Assembly: GCA_036000545.1 (NCBI GenBank) | Contig: DASYVD010000098.1 | Location: 1 to 64,000, forward strand | Reading direction: 5' to 3' | DNA length: 64,000 bases | Source of the DNA: DASYVD01 sp036000545 | Lineage (GTDB): Bacteria > Actinomycetota > UBA4738 > CALAEC01 | Part shown: positions 51,780 to 61,195 of the stretch, one piece after another | Layout of the letters: every line of letters begins with the position of its first letter | Position numbering within the stretch: position 1 is the first letter of the stretch | Position numbers and translations under genes: made by a program | Notes under the pieces: model-generated | Databases searched by the model: none | Told to the model about the DNA's origin: nothing | Seen by the model: only the letters and a program-made list of their open reading frames with translations

Positions 51780-53992
51780 CCCTCGCGAAGCAGTCACTGC
51801 ACCGCGCCCTCGGGCTCACCGACGAGGAGGAGGAGAGGATCCAGGCCACCCTGGGCCGCGCCCCCAACCACGCGGAGCTGGCGATGTACGCGGCCATGTG
51901 GTCCGAGCACTGCTCGTACAAGTCGAGCAAGGTTCACCTGCGCACGCTGCCCACCGCCGGCCCCCACATCCTGGTGGGGCCCGGAGAGGATGCCGGGGTG
52001 GTGGACCTTGGGGACGGGCTCGCATGCGTCTTCAAGATGGAGTCGCACTCCCACCCCTCCGCGATCGAGCCGGTTCAGGGAGCGGCCACCGGGGTCGGAG
52101 GCATCGTGCGGGATGTCCTGTCGATGGGTGCGCGGCCGGTGGCCCTCCTCGACCCGCTGCGCTTCGGCCCGCTTGAAGAGTCGCGGAACCGGTGGCTGAT
52201 GTCGGGGGTCGTTGCCGGGATCGGGCAGTACGGAAACTCCATCGGCGTGCCCACCGTCGGCGGAGAAGTCAAGTTCGCACCAGCGCACGGTCCCAACCCC
52301 ACCGTGAACGTGATGTGCGTGGGCTTCGCTCCGGGAGACCGGTTGGTACGGGCGCGGGCAGAGGGTCAGGGCAACATCCTGGTCCTCGTGGGCGCGGCCA
52401 CCGGCAGAGATGGGATCGGGGGCGTGTCGGTGCTGGCGTCGCGGACCCTGGAGGCGGGTTCCGACGATGCCCGTCCGAGCGTTCAGATCGGAGACCCGTT
52501 CGTCGAGAAGCTTCTGATCGAAGCGTGCCTCGAGCTCGTCGAAGCAGGGCTGCTGGTGGGGCTCCAGGACCTCGGCGGGGCCGGGCTCACCTGCGCCGTG
52601 TCGGAGTCGGCCGCCCGGGCCGGCACCGGCGCGGACATCGACCTCGACGCGGTGCCGCTGCGGGAGCCGCGGATGGAGGCATTCGAGATTCTCACCTCCG
52701 AGTCACAGGAACGGATGCTCGCGGTGGTCCGACCCGAGGATCTCGATGCGGTGCGAGCCGTCTGCGCGAAGTGGGGCCTCGCTTCCAGCACGATCGGACG
52801 AGTCACCGGCGACGGGAAGGTTCGCGCGAAGGTGGACGGCCGGGTCGTCACCGAGGTCCCCGCGAGGTCCCTGGCCGACGATGGCCCCGAGTACCGACGG
52901 CGGATGGAGCCCCCTGCCTGGTTGGACGACCTGGCCGAGGACGACCCCACGTTCGCCGATCCGCCGGTTGATCCGGGCCAGGCCTTCCTCCGCCTCCTCG
53001 GCTCGCCGAACGTGGCGTCGAAGGGGTGGGTCTGGGAGCAGTACGACTCGCTGGTCCAGGGGAACACGCTCGTCGGGCCCGGCGGCGCGGACGCCGCCGT
53101 CATCCGGATCGAAGGAACGCTCAAGGCCGTCGCGCTGGCCACCGACGGAAACGGCCGCTACGGGCGGCTGGATCCCTACCTCGGGGCGGCCCATGCGGTG
53201 GCCGAAGGGGCCCGCAACGTCGCGTGCGTCGGCGCACGACCGCTGGCCATCACGAACTGCCTGAACTTCGGGAACCCCGAGCGACCCGACGTCATGTGGG
53301 CGTTTGCCGAGGCGGTTCGAGGGATGGGGGAGGCGTGCCGTCAGCTCGGGACCCCAGTCACCGGCGGGAACGTGTCTTTCTACAACGAGTCGGGGGACTC
53401 GGCGATCTGGCCGACTCCTGTCGTGGGGATGCTTGGTGTGCTCGACGACTACCGCCTCCTGGTCCGGCCGGGGTTCGCGCCGGGATTCCTGGTCTACCTC
53501 CTGGGAGAGACGTTCGCCGAGCTCGGCGGGACGGAGTACTCGGAGGTGACCCTGGGGAAGGTGAGCGGACGGGTGCCGGGCCTGGATCTCGAGCGCGAAG
53601 CGGGACTCATCTCCCTGCTCCAGGAGGCTTCACGTCGTGACCTGGTGGCTTCGGCCCACGACTGCTCGGACGGCGGGCTGGCCGTGACCCTTGCCGAGTG
53701 CGCCCTTGCCGGGGACACGGGCTTCGCCGTTGGGCTCCCGGGGGACCTGCCCGCCCACGTCGCCCTGTTCTCCGAGTCTGCCTCTCGGGTGGTCGTGTCG
53801 GTCAGTCCGGAGAAGGCAGGAGCGTTCGAGGCCCTGGTCGCGGAGCATCGCGTCCCGTTCGGCCGGCTCGGGGAGACCGGCGGGCCCCGCATGGTGTTCG
53901 GCGACGCTTTCGAGCTCACCGTGGCCGAAGCCCGGGAAGTCCACCAGGGCGCTTTGCCCCGACTGCTCCGAGGTGAGCGGGCCGGCGGCTGA
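51776..53992 (+). CDS. purL: FGAM synthase large subunit PurL (small type)
   Basis: 738 residues, the short PurL that works with separate PurS and PurQ. SEHCSYKSSKVHLRTLPT, FKMESHSHPSAIEPVQGAAT, GVGGIVRDVLSMGARPVALL, VGLQDLGGAGLTCAVSE, NCLNFGNPERPDVMWAF and SAHDCSDGGLAVTLAECAL are all standard. GTG start overlapping purQ. Last gene of the first purine run; the next gene is on the opposite strand. Confidence 0.98.
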   Translation: MTLAKQSLHRALGLTDEEEERIQATLGRAPNHAELAMYAAMWSEHCSYKSSKVHLRTLPTAGPHILVGPGEDAGVVDLGDGLACVFKMESHSHPSAIEPVQGAATGVGGIVRDVLSMGARPVALLDPLRFGPLEESRNRWLMSGVVAGIGQYGNSIGVPTVGGEVKFAPAHGPNPTVNVMCVGFAPGDRLVRARAEGQGNILVLVGAATGRDGIGGVSVLASRTLEAGSDDARPSVQIGDPFVEKLLIEACLELVEAGLLVGLQDLGGAGLTCAVSESAARAGTGADIDLDAVPLREPRMEAFEILTSESQERMLAVVRPEDLDAVRAVCAKWGLASSTIGRVTGDGKVRAKVDGRVVTEVPARSLADDGPEYRRRMEPPAWLDDLAEDDPTFADPPVDPGQAFLRLLGSPNVASKGWVWEQYDSLVQGNTLVGPGGADAAVIRIEGTLKAVALATDGNGRYGRLDPYLGAAHAVAEGARNVACVGARPLAITNCLNFGNPERPDVMWAFAEAVRGMGEACRQLGTPVTGGNVSFYNESGDSAIWPTPVVGMLGVLDDYRLLVRPGFAPGFLVYLLGETFAELGGTEYSEVTLGKVSGRVPGLDLEREAGLISLLQEASRRDLVASAHDCSDGGLAVTLAECALAGDTGFAVGLPGDLPAHVALFSESASRVVVSVSPEKAGAFEALVAEHRVPFGRLGETGGPRMVFGDAFELTVAEAREVHQGALPRLLRGERAGG

Positions 53993-53995
53993 GTG

Positions 53996-54430
53996 CTACC
54001 GAAGGTCGAACAGCGGGTCGGTGAGGGTGAAGCTCAGGTCGTGCCCTACCGTTGCGAACACCGCGAACAGGATCAGTGAACCTCCCAGCAGGGCCACGTT
54101 CCGGAAGAAGTATGCGTTCTGCGTCATTTTCTGCTGCGGGTCGTCGATTGCCCAGAACCGGTGGAACCAAGCAGCCGCCGGGACCACGAAGGCCGCGATC
54201 ATGAGGGCGCCCACGTCGCCCCACACCCCCAGGATCACGGACAGGCTTCCGGCCGTCATCCACACGCCGGTGACCCAGCCGGCGACGGCGGGAACAGGGA
54301 ACCCGGTCTGCTTGGCGTAGCCCACCGCCATCGGGCTCTGGGCGATGTGGAACGTGACCCCTGAGATCAGTATCCCCAAGGGGAACAGGATCCTTCCGAT
54401 CAGGAAGATCACGGCCGCTGCGTCGCTCAT
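53996..54430 (-). CDS. DoxX-like membrane protein
   Basis: 144 residues, four predicted membrane helices: AVIFLIGRILFPLGILISGV, GWVTGVWMTAGSLSVILGVW, ALMIAAFVVPAAAWFHRFWA and NVALLGGSLILFAVFATVGH. The DoxX/DoxD-like small-membrane-protein family fits; the role is not known. GGAGG precedes the ATG at 54430, and the longer reading to 54463 is unnecessary. It interrupts the purine cluster on the other strand, ending 3 bases from purL. Confidence 0.75.
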   Translation of the reverse strand: MSDAAAVIFLIGRILFPLGILISGVTFHIAQSPMAVGYAKQTGFPVPAVAGWVTGVWMTAGSLSVILGVWGDVGALMIAAFVVPAAAWFHRFWAIDDPQQKMTQNAYFFRNVALLGGSLILFAVFATVGHDLSFTLTDPLFDLR

Positions 54431-54509
54431 CACAACCTCCCCAGTCGCATCTCTACCCAACAACCCCGATAGCCCTCCGACCCTTCCCGGACGCGCTGGA
54501 CCCCGCTGA

Positions 54510-54515
54510 TACGAT
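54510..54515 (+). promoter_or_regulatory. -10 box of possible leaderless purF promoter
   Basis: TACGAT overlaps the ATG at 54514 and lies 7 bases before an in-frame GTG at 54523. If it is the -10 box, the ATG cannot be in the mRNA and the GTG is the start. Confidence 0.45.
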
Positions 54516-54522
54516 GGGCTCG

Positions 54523-56019
54523 GTGACCGTCTCGGGTCCCGTGGGGGAAGGACCGAAGGAAGCGTGCGGCCTCTTCGGGGCGTGGGCCCCTGGGGAGGAC
54601 GTTGCCAGGCTCCTCTTCTTCGGGCTCTACGCCCTCCAACACCGCGGCCAGGAGTCTGCCGGCATGGCCGTGTCCGAGGGCCGCAACATCCTCGTCTACC
54701 GGGAGCTGGGGCTGGTGGCCCAGGTGTTCGACGAGCGCACCCTGGCCTCGCTTCAGGGCCACTTCGGGATCGCTCACACCCGTTACTCTACGACCGGCTC
54801 CACGACCTGGGAGAACGCCCAGCCTTCGTTCAAGACCGACGGCCGACGCAGCCTGGCCCTCGGCCATAACGGGAACCTCGTGAACACGAGGGAGCTGGCC
54901 GAGCGGGTCGGGGCGGGGAGCGGCTCCGGGGCCACGACCGACTCCGACCTCGTGTCCACCCTGCTGGCCGGTGAGCTGGCCGGGGCCGGAGACCTCGAGG
55001 GCGCCGCCCTGCGAGTGCTTCCCTCGCTCCGAGGGGCCTTCAGCTTCGTGCTCATGGACGAGCGAACGCTCTTCGCGGCCCGGGACCCGTGGGGAGTGCG
55101 GCCGCTGTCGATAGGGCGCCTGCCCGGTGGGGTCGGGGGGGCAACTCGCCCGGACGCCGGGAGCGGCGAGTGGGACAGCGAGCGGACCCCTCGAATGGAT
55201 GGGGGAGGGTGGTGCCTGGCCTCCGAGACGGCGGCTCTGGACATCGTGGGCGCCCGCTACGTTCGAGACGTGCAGCCCGGCGAGCTCGTCACCATCGACG
55301 AACGGGGCCTGCGGTCCCTTCGGTTCGCTGAGACGCCCCGCTCGGCGCTGTGCCTGTTCGAGTTCGTCTACCTTGCTCGGGCGGATTCCCGGCTGTACGG
55401 CCGCACCGTCCACGACGCCCGCCGGGAGATGGGGCGCCTCCTCGCCCGCGAGGCTTCGGTGGAAGCCGACATGGTTGTCCCGATCCCGGACACGGCGGAC
55501 TCGGCGGCACAGGGGTACGCGGAGGCGTCCGGGATCCCCTACGGGGAGGGGGTCATCAAGAACCGGTATGTGCACCGGACGTTCATCCAGCCCAGCCCGT
55601 CCCTCCGCCAGCTGGGCGTCCGGCTGAAGCTCAACCCCCTGTCGGACGCCATCCGAGGGAAGCGGCTGGTGGTGGTGGACGACTCGATCGTCCGGGGCAC
55701 CACGACCCGGCAGATCGTACAGACCCTCCGGGAGGCGGGCGCCGCCCAGGTGCACCTCCGGATCACCAGCCCTCCGATCCGGTGGCCGTGCTTCTACGGC
55801 ATCGACATGTCCACGCGGGAGGAGCTGGTCGCTTCCGACCAGGACGTCGACGGCGTTCGCCGATTCGTGGGAGCCGAGTCCCTGGCCTACCTCTCGCTCG
55901 GCGCGCTGGTTCGGGCGACCGGGGCTCCGGGCGACGCCTTCTGTCGAGCCTGCTTCGACGGGGAGTACCCGATCCCGGTCCCGGAACGCGCCCCTTCCAA
56001 GCATCTCCTGGAGGAGTGA
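54523..56019 (+). CDS. purF: amidophosphoribosyltransferase
   Basis: First committed step of purine synthesis, PRPP plus glutamine to phosphoribosylamine. About 498 residues. A short propeptide is followed by the nucleophile Cys in KEACGLFGAW; HRGQESAGMAVSEG, GHNGNLVNT-type glutaminase motifs; then the phosphoribosyl-binding VVVDDSIVRGTTTRQIVQTL. An insertion rich in Gly/Asp (GGVGGATRPDAGSGEWDSER, about residue 205) lies in the glutaminase domain. I place the start at GTG 54523 because a -10-like box overlaps ATG 54514; the three-codon difference is in the propeptide. Confidence 0.97.
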   Translation: MTVSGPVGEGPKEACGLFGAWAPGEDVARLLFFGLYALQHRGQESAGMAVSEGRNILVYRELGLVAQVFDERTLASLQGHFGIAHTRYSTTGSTTWENAQPSFKTDGRRSLALGHNGNLVNTRELAERVGAGSGSGATTDSDLVSTLLAGELAGAGDLEGAALRVLPSLRGAFSFVLMDERTLFAARDPWGVRPLSIGRLPGGVGGATRPDAGSGEWDSERTPRMDGGGWCLASETAALDIVGARYVRDVQPGELVTIDERGLRSLRFAETPRSALCLFEFVYLARADSRLYGRTVHDARREMGRLLAREASVEADMVVPIPDTADSAAQGYAEASGIPYGEGVIKNRYVHRTFIQPSPSLRQLGVRLKLNPLSDAIRGKRLVVVDDSIVRGTTTRQIVQTLREAGAAQVHLRITSPPIRWPCFYGIDMSTREELVASDQDVDGVRRFVGAESLAYLSLGALVRATGAPGDAFCRACFDGEYPIPVPERAPSKHLLEE

Positions 56020-56023
56020 GCGC

Positions 56024-57034
56024 TTGAGCCGGGCCTACCGGCGCGCTGGGGTCGACCTCGAGGCGGCGGAGCGGGCCGTTGAGCTGATCAGCCAGATCGC
56101 CGCGAGGGCCACTCGCCCCGAGGTGGTTGCCGGGGTGGGCGGCTTCGCCGGGCTGTACCGCATCGGCGAGGGACGCCTGCTGGCCGCGGCGGCCGACGGA
56201 GTTGGAACCAAGGCGGAGATCGCCCGCCAGGCCGGGTGGCTCGACACCGTGGGGATCGACGTCGTGGCCATGGGCGCCAACGACGTAGTGTGCACCGGCG
56301 CCGAGCCCCTGTTCTTCCTGGACTACCTGGCCTGCGGGCGGCTGGTCCCGGAAGAGGTGGCCGCCCTGGTCCGGGGGGTGGCCGAGGGATGCCGCGAGGC
56401 CGGGTGCGCGCTGCTGGGTGGGGAGACCGCCGAGCACCCCGGGGTGATGGAGGAGGGCCGGTTCGACCTAGCGGGGTTCTGTGTCGGGGTCGTGGCCGAG
56501 GACGACCTCCTGGGCCCCCACCGGGTCCGCGAGGGGGACCTCCTTCTGGGATTGCCTTCGTCGGGGCTCCACAGCAACGGCTTCAGCTTGGTCAGGCGAG
56601 CCTTGGAAGAGGCCGGCGTCAACCTCGAAGCTGCCCCTCCGGAGGTCGGCCGGCCTCTGGCGGACGAGCTCCTGGAGCCCACCCGGATCTACGTCCGCCC
56701 GGTGCTGGAGGCGGCCCGGGAGGGGTTGGTCCAGGCAGCCGCCCACGTGACGGGGGGCGGGCTTCCCGGGAACCTCACCCGGATCCTGCCTCCCGGCCTG
56801 GGAGCCCACCTGGACCCCGGGGGATGGCAGATTCCCCCGATCTTCCGATTCATCCAAAGGCTCGCTGATGCCGATGAACAAGACATATGGCTGACGTTGA
56901 ACATGGGACTGGGCCTGCTTCTGGTCGTGCGGCCGAAAGCGGCCGAGACGTGCGCGTCGACGCTCCGGGCAAGCGGAGTCGAGGCATCCGTGGTCGGGCG
57001 CGTGGAAGCAGGGGAGGGCGTGACGATCGACTGA
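56024..57034 (+). CDS. purM: phosphoribosylformylglycinamidine cyclo-ligase (AIR synthase)
   Basis: Closes the imidazole ring. 336 residues, TTG start with GGAGGAG upstream: YRRAGVDLEAAERAVELISQ, AADGVGTKAEIARQAG, VVAMGANDVVCTGAEPLFFL, LGGETAEHPGVM, LPSSGLHSNGFSLVRRAL and HVTGGGLPGNLTRIL. Follows purF by 4 bases. Its stop overlaps the apparent start of the histidine kinase gene. Confidence 0.97.
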   Translation: MSRAYRRAGVDLEAAERAVELISQIAARATRPEVVAGVGGFAGLYRIGEGRLLAAAADGVGTKAEIARQAGWLDTVGIDVVAMGANDVVCTGAEPLFFLDYLACGRLVPEEVAALVRGVAEGCREAGCALLGGETAEHPGVMEEGRFDLAGFCVGVVAEDDLLGPHRVREGDLLLGLPSSGLHSNGFSLVRRALEEAGVNLEAAPPEVGRPLADELLEPTRIYVRPVLEAAREGLVQAAAHVTGGGLPGNLTRILPPGLGAHLDPGGWQIPPIFRFIQRLADADEQDIWLTLNMGLGLLLVVRPKAAETCASTLRASGVEASVVGRVEAGEGVTID

Positions 57035-58629
57035 GTCCGAACGGGGACGGACCGGCGCCGGATCGGCCGGCTCAAGAGAGGAAGCCGGCCGGAGAGGACA
57101 GGGCCGTCATCACTCTCTCCGAGGCGACCGCCCGGCGCGGCCGCACCCTCCAAGAGGTTCAGGCTCGCCGGCGCCAGCTGCTGGGTCTCTCACTCATGGT
57201 GTTCGTCCTGGTGGCCAGCGGTGCCGTTCTCTTGTCCTACGCCTCGGAGACCTTCTTCGATTTGAATCTCGAGATCCTCAACTTCTCGGTGCTGAGGGCG
57301 TCGTTTGTTGCCCTGGCCCTGGCGTTCTCGCTCTATGTCTACGACAAGGAACGACGGCTCTCGAAGGTCGAGCGGGAGCTCATCGAGGAGCGGATCCTCT
57401 CGGCGGCCCTCTCCAACCGGCTCCGTGAGCTCTCCGCGCTGTCGCAGGCGGGCAAGGCGGTGGCCTCCGTCCTTTCGCTCGACGACGTCCTCAAGGTGGT
57501 CCTGGAAGGCGCCCAGGAGCTTCTCGGGGCTACCGAAGGCTCGATCATGCTCCTCGACGAGGAGAAGCGCTCGCTCCGGGTGGCGGCATCCGTCGGCCTG
57601 CCCCGGGAAGCCCGGGGAGCGGTCATCCACCTGGGTGAAGGCGTCGCCGGCTGGGTAGCGGAGTTCCGGGAGCCGATCATCCTCAAGGGCGACGTCTCCG
57701 ATCCTCGGTTCCACCATTTCGTCCCCAAGGGCCGCCAGGTGCGTTCGGCCATGTCGGCCCCGCTGTACGCGCGGGCCGAGCCGGTCGGCGTGCTGAACGT
57801 CAGTGTGTCGACGGACGGGCGCGAGTACAGCGAGGCCGACCTCCGGGCGCTCACGGTGTTCGCGGAGCACGCCGCGGTGGCCATCGCCAATGCCCGCCTC
57901 TACGAGCGGGAGAAGAAAGCGTCGGCACGGCTTGCCGAGCTCGACGAACGGCGCCGTGAATTCCTGGCCACCGTGACCCACGACCTCAAGACACCGCTCA
58001 CGTCGATCCTCGGCTACGTGAAGCTGCTTCAGCGAGCCAGCGACCGCCTGAGCTCCGAGGAGGCTCGAGAGTTTACCGAGGTCATCGAGCGGCAGGGCCA
58101 GCGCATCCTGGAGATGGTGGAGCAGCTCATCATGGCCACGCGCCTGGAGGAAGGGGCCCCCACTCTCACTCGCGAGGCTCTCGATCTACGAGCCATCGTG
58201 GAGGACGCAGTCGAGGCGTTCCGCGGGGTTCCGGGGAACCGGAGCATCGACATCACCATCCCCTCGGATCTCCCCACGGTGTACGGGGATCGCTCCGCGG
58301 TCGAGCACATCCTGGCGAATCTCCTCGACAACGCGGTGAAGTATTCGCCGGAAGGGGCCGGCATCGATGTCGACGTCGAGCCCACCGGTGAAGAGATCAT
58401 GGTGAGCGTGACCGACGACGGCCCCGGCATTCCGGAGGGGGCCCTGCCGCATGTGTTCGAGCGCTATCGGCGGGCGGAGGAGGGCGCGGGCTCGAGCGTG
58501 GGGCTGGGGCTCTTCATCGTGCGAAGCCTGACGCAGGCTCAGGGCGGCGAAGTGGACGCGGCCAACGTACCCGGCCGGGGTGCCCGGATCAGCTTCTCCC
58601 TGCCGCTGCGGCGGCCCCGTTCCGAGTAG
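57031..58629 (+). CDS. GAF-domain sensor histidine kinase, start uncertain
   Basis: About 532 residues. A disordered N-terminus leads to two membrane helices (LLGLSLMVFVLVASGAVLLS and VLRASFVALALAFSLYVYDK), a GAF domain (about 145-300, ending VFAEHAAVAIANARLYERE), HisKA with the phosphorylated His in THDLKTPLTSILGY, and HATPase_c with N-box ILANLLDNAVKYSPEG, DDGPGIPEG and VGLGLFIVRSL. No ATG, GTG or TTG suits: the ATG at 56887 and GTG at 56950 lie deep in purM, whereas a CTG at 57031 overlaps the purM stop (CTGA). No response regulator is adjacent. Co-transcription with purF-purM is likely. Confidence 0.85.
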   Translation: MSPNGDGPAPDRPAQERKPAGEDRAVITLSEATARRGRTLQEVQARRRQLLGLSLMVFVLVASGAVLLSYASETFFDLNLEILNFSVLRASFVALALAFSLYVYDKERRLSKVERELIEERILSAALSNRLRELSALSQAGKAVASVLSLDDVLKVVLEGAQELLGATEGSIMLLDEEKRSLRVAASVGLPREARGAVIHLGEGVAGWVAEFREPIILKGDVSDPRFHHFVPKGRQVRSAMSAPLYARAEPVGVLNVSVSTDGREYSEADLRALTVFAEHAAVAIANARLYEREKKASARLAELDERRREFLATVTHDLKTPLTSILGYVKLLQRASDRLSSEEAREFTEVIERQGQRILEMVEQLIMATRLEEGAPTLTREALDLRAIVEDAVEAFRGVPGNRSIDITIPSDLPTVYGDRSAVEHILANLLDNAVKYSPEGAGIDVDVEPTGEEIMVSVTDDGPGIPEGALPHVFERYRRAEEGAGSSVGLGLFIVRSLTQAQGGEVDAANVPGRGARISFSLPLRRPRSE

Positions 58630-58646
58630 CCGTCCGCCCGGAGGGC

Positions 58647-58856
58647 CTACGGGACTACCTTGCTGTAGCGAACGCCCTTCGCCGGGACCCGATGCAGGCG
58701 GTCGTGGCGGTCCTTGACCACGAAGGTGTCCGCGGCCTCGTCGAACCACTCCAGGGTCCCCACGACCTCCCCGATCCACCCGTTCGCAAGCTCGTATTGG
58801 AAGGAGACGCGCCGTCCCACGTGCCCCGGGGTCACCGCTCGCTTGGGCGTCGGCAT
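58647..58856 (-). CDS. small SH3-like domain protein
   Basis: 69 residues from ATG 58856 with GGTGGAG upstream. VTPGHVGRRVSFQYELANGW, EVVGTLEWFDEAADTFVVKD and RLHRVPAKGVRYSKVVP resemble the small SH3-like barrel at the N-terminus of some actinobacterial acetyltransferases (Rv0428c type), here on its own. Function unknown. The longer reading to 59003 runs into the next gene. Confidence 0.65.
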   Translation of the reverse strand: MPTPKRAVTPGHVGRRVSFQYELANGWIGEVVGTLEWFDEAADTFVVKDRHDRLHRVPAKGVRYSKVVP

Positions 58857-58914
58857 GGTCACATCTCCACCGTAGCGGGGAACGGCTAGCGGGCACAACG
58901 AGCGATGGCCGTCG

Positions 58915-59832
58915 CTACGCGGCCGCGACTGTGGCGACGGTTCCCTCTCCGGGCTCGGGAAATGCATCCGGGTGGATCGCCCACGCCAGGATCTCCAGGC
59001 CATCTACGATTCGGGGCCCAGGACGTGAGAAGAACGACGACGCATCGACGGCGAACACGTTTCGTGACGCGAAGGCGGACGTCTCCCGAAACTCCGGCAC
59101 CCGGTACATAGCGGCCGCCTCCTCCTCGGCCTCGGGAAGGTAGTAGCCGCAGGGCATGAACACCACGACCTCGGGCTGCGCGTCGGCGATCTGTCGCCAG
59201 TTGACCACCTGGGACGGAATTCCCTTCTGGTTCAGGAGGTTCTCCCCGCCTGCCAGCTCCACCATCTCGGGGATCCAGTGACCGCCCGCGAAGGGGGGGT
59301 CGAGCCACTCCATACAGAAGGTGCGGATGGCGGGGAGTCGGGCCGCGATCCGCTTCACGCTCTCGATCCGCTGGCGGAGGGCGCCGACGACCTCTCCCGC
59401 CCGGGCGTCGGTCCCGGTGGCCCGTCCCACCTCCTCGATGCCGCCCAGGATGCCTCCGAGGTCCTGCGGATCGAGGGACAACACCTTGGCCGTCGTCCCC
59501 AGGTCGTCGAGCGCCTCCTGCACGTGCCCCGAAGGCACCGCGCACACCCGGCACAGGTCCTGGGCGAGGATCAGGTCTGGCTGGATCTGCCGGATCAACT
59601 CCCGATCAATCTGGTAGATCGGTTCTCGTGCATCCATCCGCTCCCGCACGAGCCGGTCGATCTCCCCGGGGGGGAGGGGCTGCTCGGTCGGTAGCGCGGT
59701 GCGGACGGCCACGGGCTTCGACTGGGCCTCCGGCGGGTGGTCGCACTCGTAGGTTACCGCGGCGAGGTCGTCCCCCAACCCGAGGGCGTAGACGATCTCC
59801 GTCGCCGAAGGCAGAAGCGAGACGATGTTCAC
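58915..59832 (-). CDS. BtuF-like cobalamin-binding protein
   Basis: 305 residues of the periplasmic-binding-protein fold (PF01497): MNIVSLLPSATEIVYALGLG, DLAAVTYECDHPPEAQSKPV, ILAQDLCRVCAVPSGHV, FCMEWLDPPFAGGHWIPEMV and VVVFMPCGYYLPEAEEE. No signal peptide or lipobox, so it is either cytoplasmic, as are many actinobacterial members of this subgroup, or exported without a visible signal. No transporter genes adjoin. GTG start; a TAGGCT lies four bases upstream. Confidence 0.8.
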   Translation of the reverse strand: MNIVSLLPSATEIVYALGLGDDLAAVTYECDHPPEAQSKPVAVRTALPTEQPLPPGEIDRLVRERMDAREPIYQIDRELIRQIQPDLILAQDLCRVCAVPSGHVQEALDDLGTTAKVLSLDPQDLGGILGGIEEVGRATGTDARAGEVVGALRQRIESVKRIAARLPAIRTFCMEWLDPPFAGGHWIPEMVELAGGENLLNQKGIPSQVVNWRQIADAQPEVVVFMPCGYYLPEAEEEAAAMYRVPEFRETSAFASRNVFAVDASSFFSRPGPRIVDGLEILAWAIHPDAFPEPGEGTVATVAAA

Positions 59833-59839
59833 GCGGAGC

Positions 59840-61195
59840 CTAGCGCCGGGGAAGGGCGCCGAGCCGGAACGGGCTCTCCAACAGCTCCTGGAGGGCCGTC
59901 ATGGCCCGCCCTGCCTCCGCCCCATCGAGCACCCGATGGTCGAAGGTGAGCGAGAGGGTGACCGCGTGGCGAGCCTCGATCTGCCCCTCCACGACCAGGG
60001 CCCTGGGCTCAACGACCCCTAGGGCCAGGATGGCGGCCTCGGGGAAGTTCACGATAGGGGTGCCGTACTGGGAGCCGAACGACCCCACGTTGGTGACGGT
60101 GATCGTGCTCCCGGAGAGCTGATCGGGGGTGGCCCTTCCGGCTCGGGCCGTGGAGACGAGCTCTGCGATCTCGTCGGCCAGGGTGAGGACGCCCTTCTCA
60201 CCGGCATCGCGGACCACCGGGACCATCAGGCCTCGCTCGGTGTCCGTGGCGATGCCGACGTGGCAGGACCGCATCAGGACGATCTCGTGGGCTTCTGCGT
60301 CGAACCACGAATTCAGCTTGGGGTGATCTCCGCACACCTCCACCAGGGCCCGGACCACGATGGCCAGAGGTGAGATCTTCTTTCCCGCGTCCTGGGAGAG
60401 CTCCGCCCGGAGCGCGTCGACATGCGTGGCGTCCACGCCCCGGAAGGTGGTCACCATGGGGACCTCGGCCCACGCCCGGGTCATCTTCTGGGCTACCAAC
60501 CGGCGGATGCCACGAACGGGAATCCGTTCCTCTGCGCCCGAGGGTCGCGAGGGTGAAGTCTCCTCGGCCCCGGCCGCGGTTCCCAACCCCTCCTGCGCAG
60601 CACGCTCGATGTCCTCGCGGGTGACTCTCCCTCCCGGTCCCGACCCCTCCACGTCCGCGAGATCGACGCCGAGCTCCCGGGCGAGGCGTCGAACGACCGG
60701 TGAAGCTCCCACGCGGCCGGCCCCGGCCGCCCTGGGGCCGACGCGGCCGGTTCCGGGCGCCTGGAGGCGAGGGCGGCGGCTGGGCCGCCCCTCCTCGGCG
60801 TCGACGCCGTACCCGACCAGGACGGCCTCGCGCTTGGGGCGCTCGGCCGCCTCCTCCGCCCGAGCCTCGGTTCGCTCGGCCGCTGCCTGAACGCCATCGG
60901 AGGCGGCTTCCGCCGGCGAGATGACGCCGGGAGGTCCTACCTCCCCGACCGCGGCCTCCACGTCGATGGTAACCAGGGGGCGCCCCACTTCGACGACGTC
61001 GCCGGCTGCACCGTGCAGCGTGACGATCTTCCCGGCGAATGGGGAGGGGATCTCCACCACCGCCTTGGCCGTGTTCACCTCGACCAGCGGCTGGTTGAGC
61101 TCGACCTCGTCGCCCTCCGCTACCTTCCAGCCGACGATCTCGGCCTCCCCGAGGCCCTCACCAAGGTCGGGAAGGTTGAAGACGCGCTCGGCCAT
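59840..61195 (-). CDS. 2-oxo acid dehydrogenase E2 (dihydrolipoyl acyltransferase)
   Basis: 451 residues. Lipoyl domain with the lipoylated Lys44 in EVNTAKAVVEIPSPFAG; a Pro/Ala/Glu-rich linker; E3/E1-binding domain (SPVVRRLARELGVDLADVEG, GPGGRVTREDIERAA); catalytic domain with EVPMVTTFRGVDATHVDALR and active-site FDHRVLDGAEAGR. The ATG overlaps the E1beta stop. Whether the complex uses pyruvate or branched-chain oxo acids cannot be told from E2 alone. No E3 gene is in the window. Confidence 0.93.
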   Translation of the reverse strand: MAERVFNLPDLGEGLGEAEIVGWKVAEGDEVELNQPLVEVNTAKAVVEIPSPFAGKIVTLHGAAGDVVEVGRPLVTIDVEAAVGEVGPPGVISPAEAASDGVQAAAERTEARAEEAAERPKREAVLVGYGVDAEEGRPSRRPRLQAPGTGRVGPRAAGAGRVGASPVVRRLARELGVDLADVEGSGPGGRVTREDIERAAQEGLGTAAGAEETSPSRPSGAEERIPVRGIRRLVAQKMTRAWAEVPMVTTFRGVDATHVDALRAELSQDAGKKISPLAIVVRALVEVCGDHPKLNSWFDAEAHEIVLMRSCHVGIATDTERGLMVPVVRDAGEKGVLTLADEIAELVSTARAGRATPDQLSGSTITVTNVGSFGSQYGTPIVNFPEAAILALGVVEPRALVVEGQIEARHAVTLSLTFDHRVLDGAEAGRAMTALQELLESPFRLGALPRR

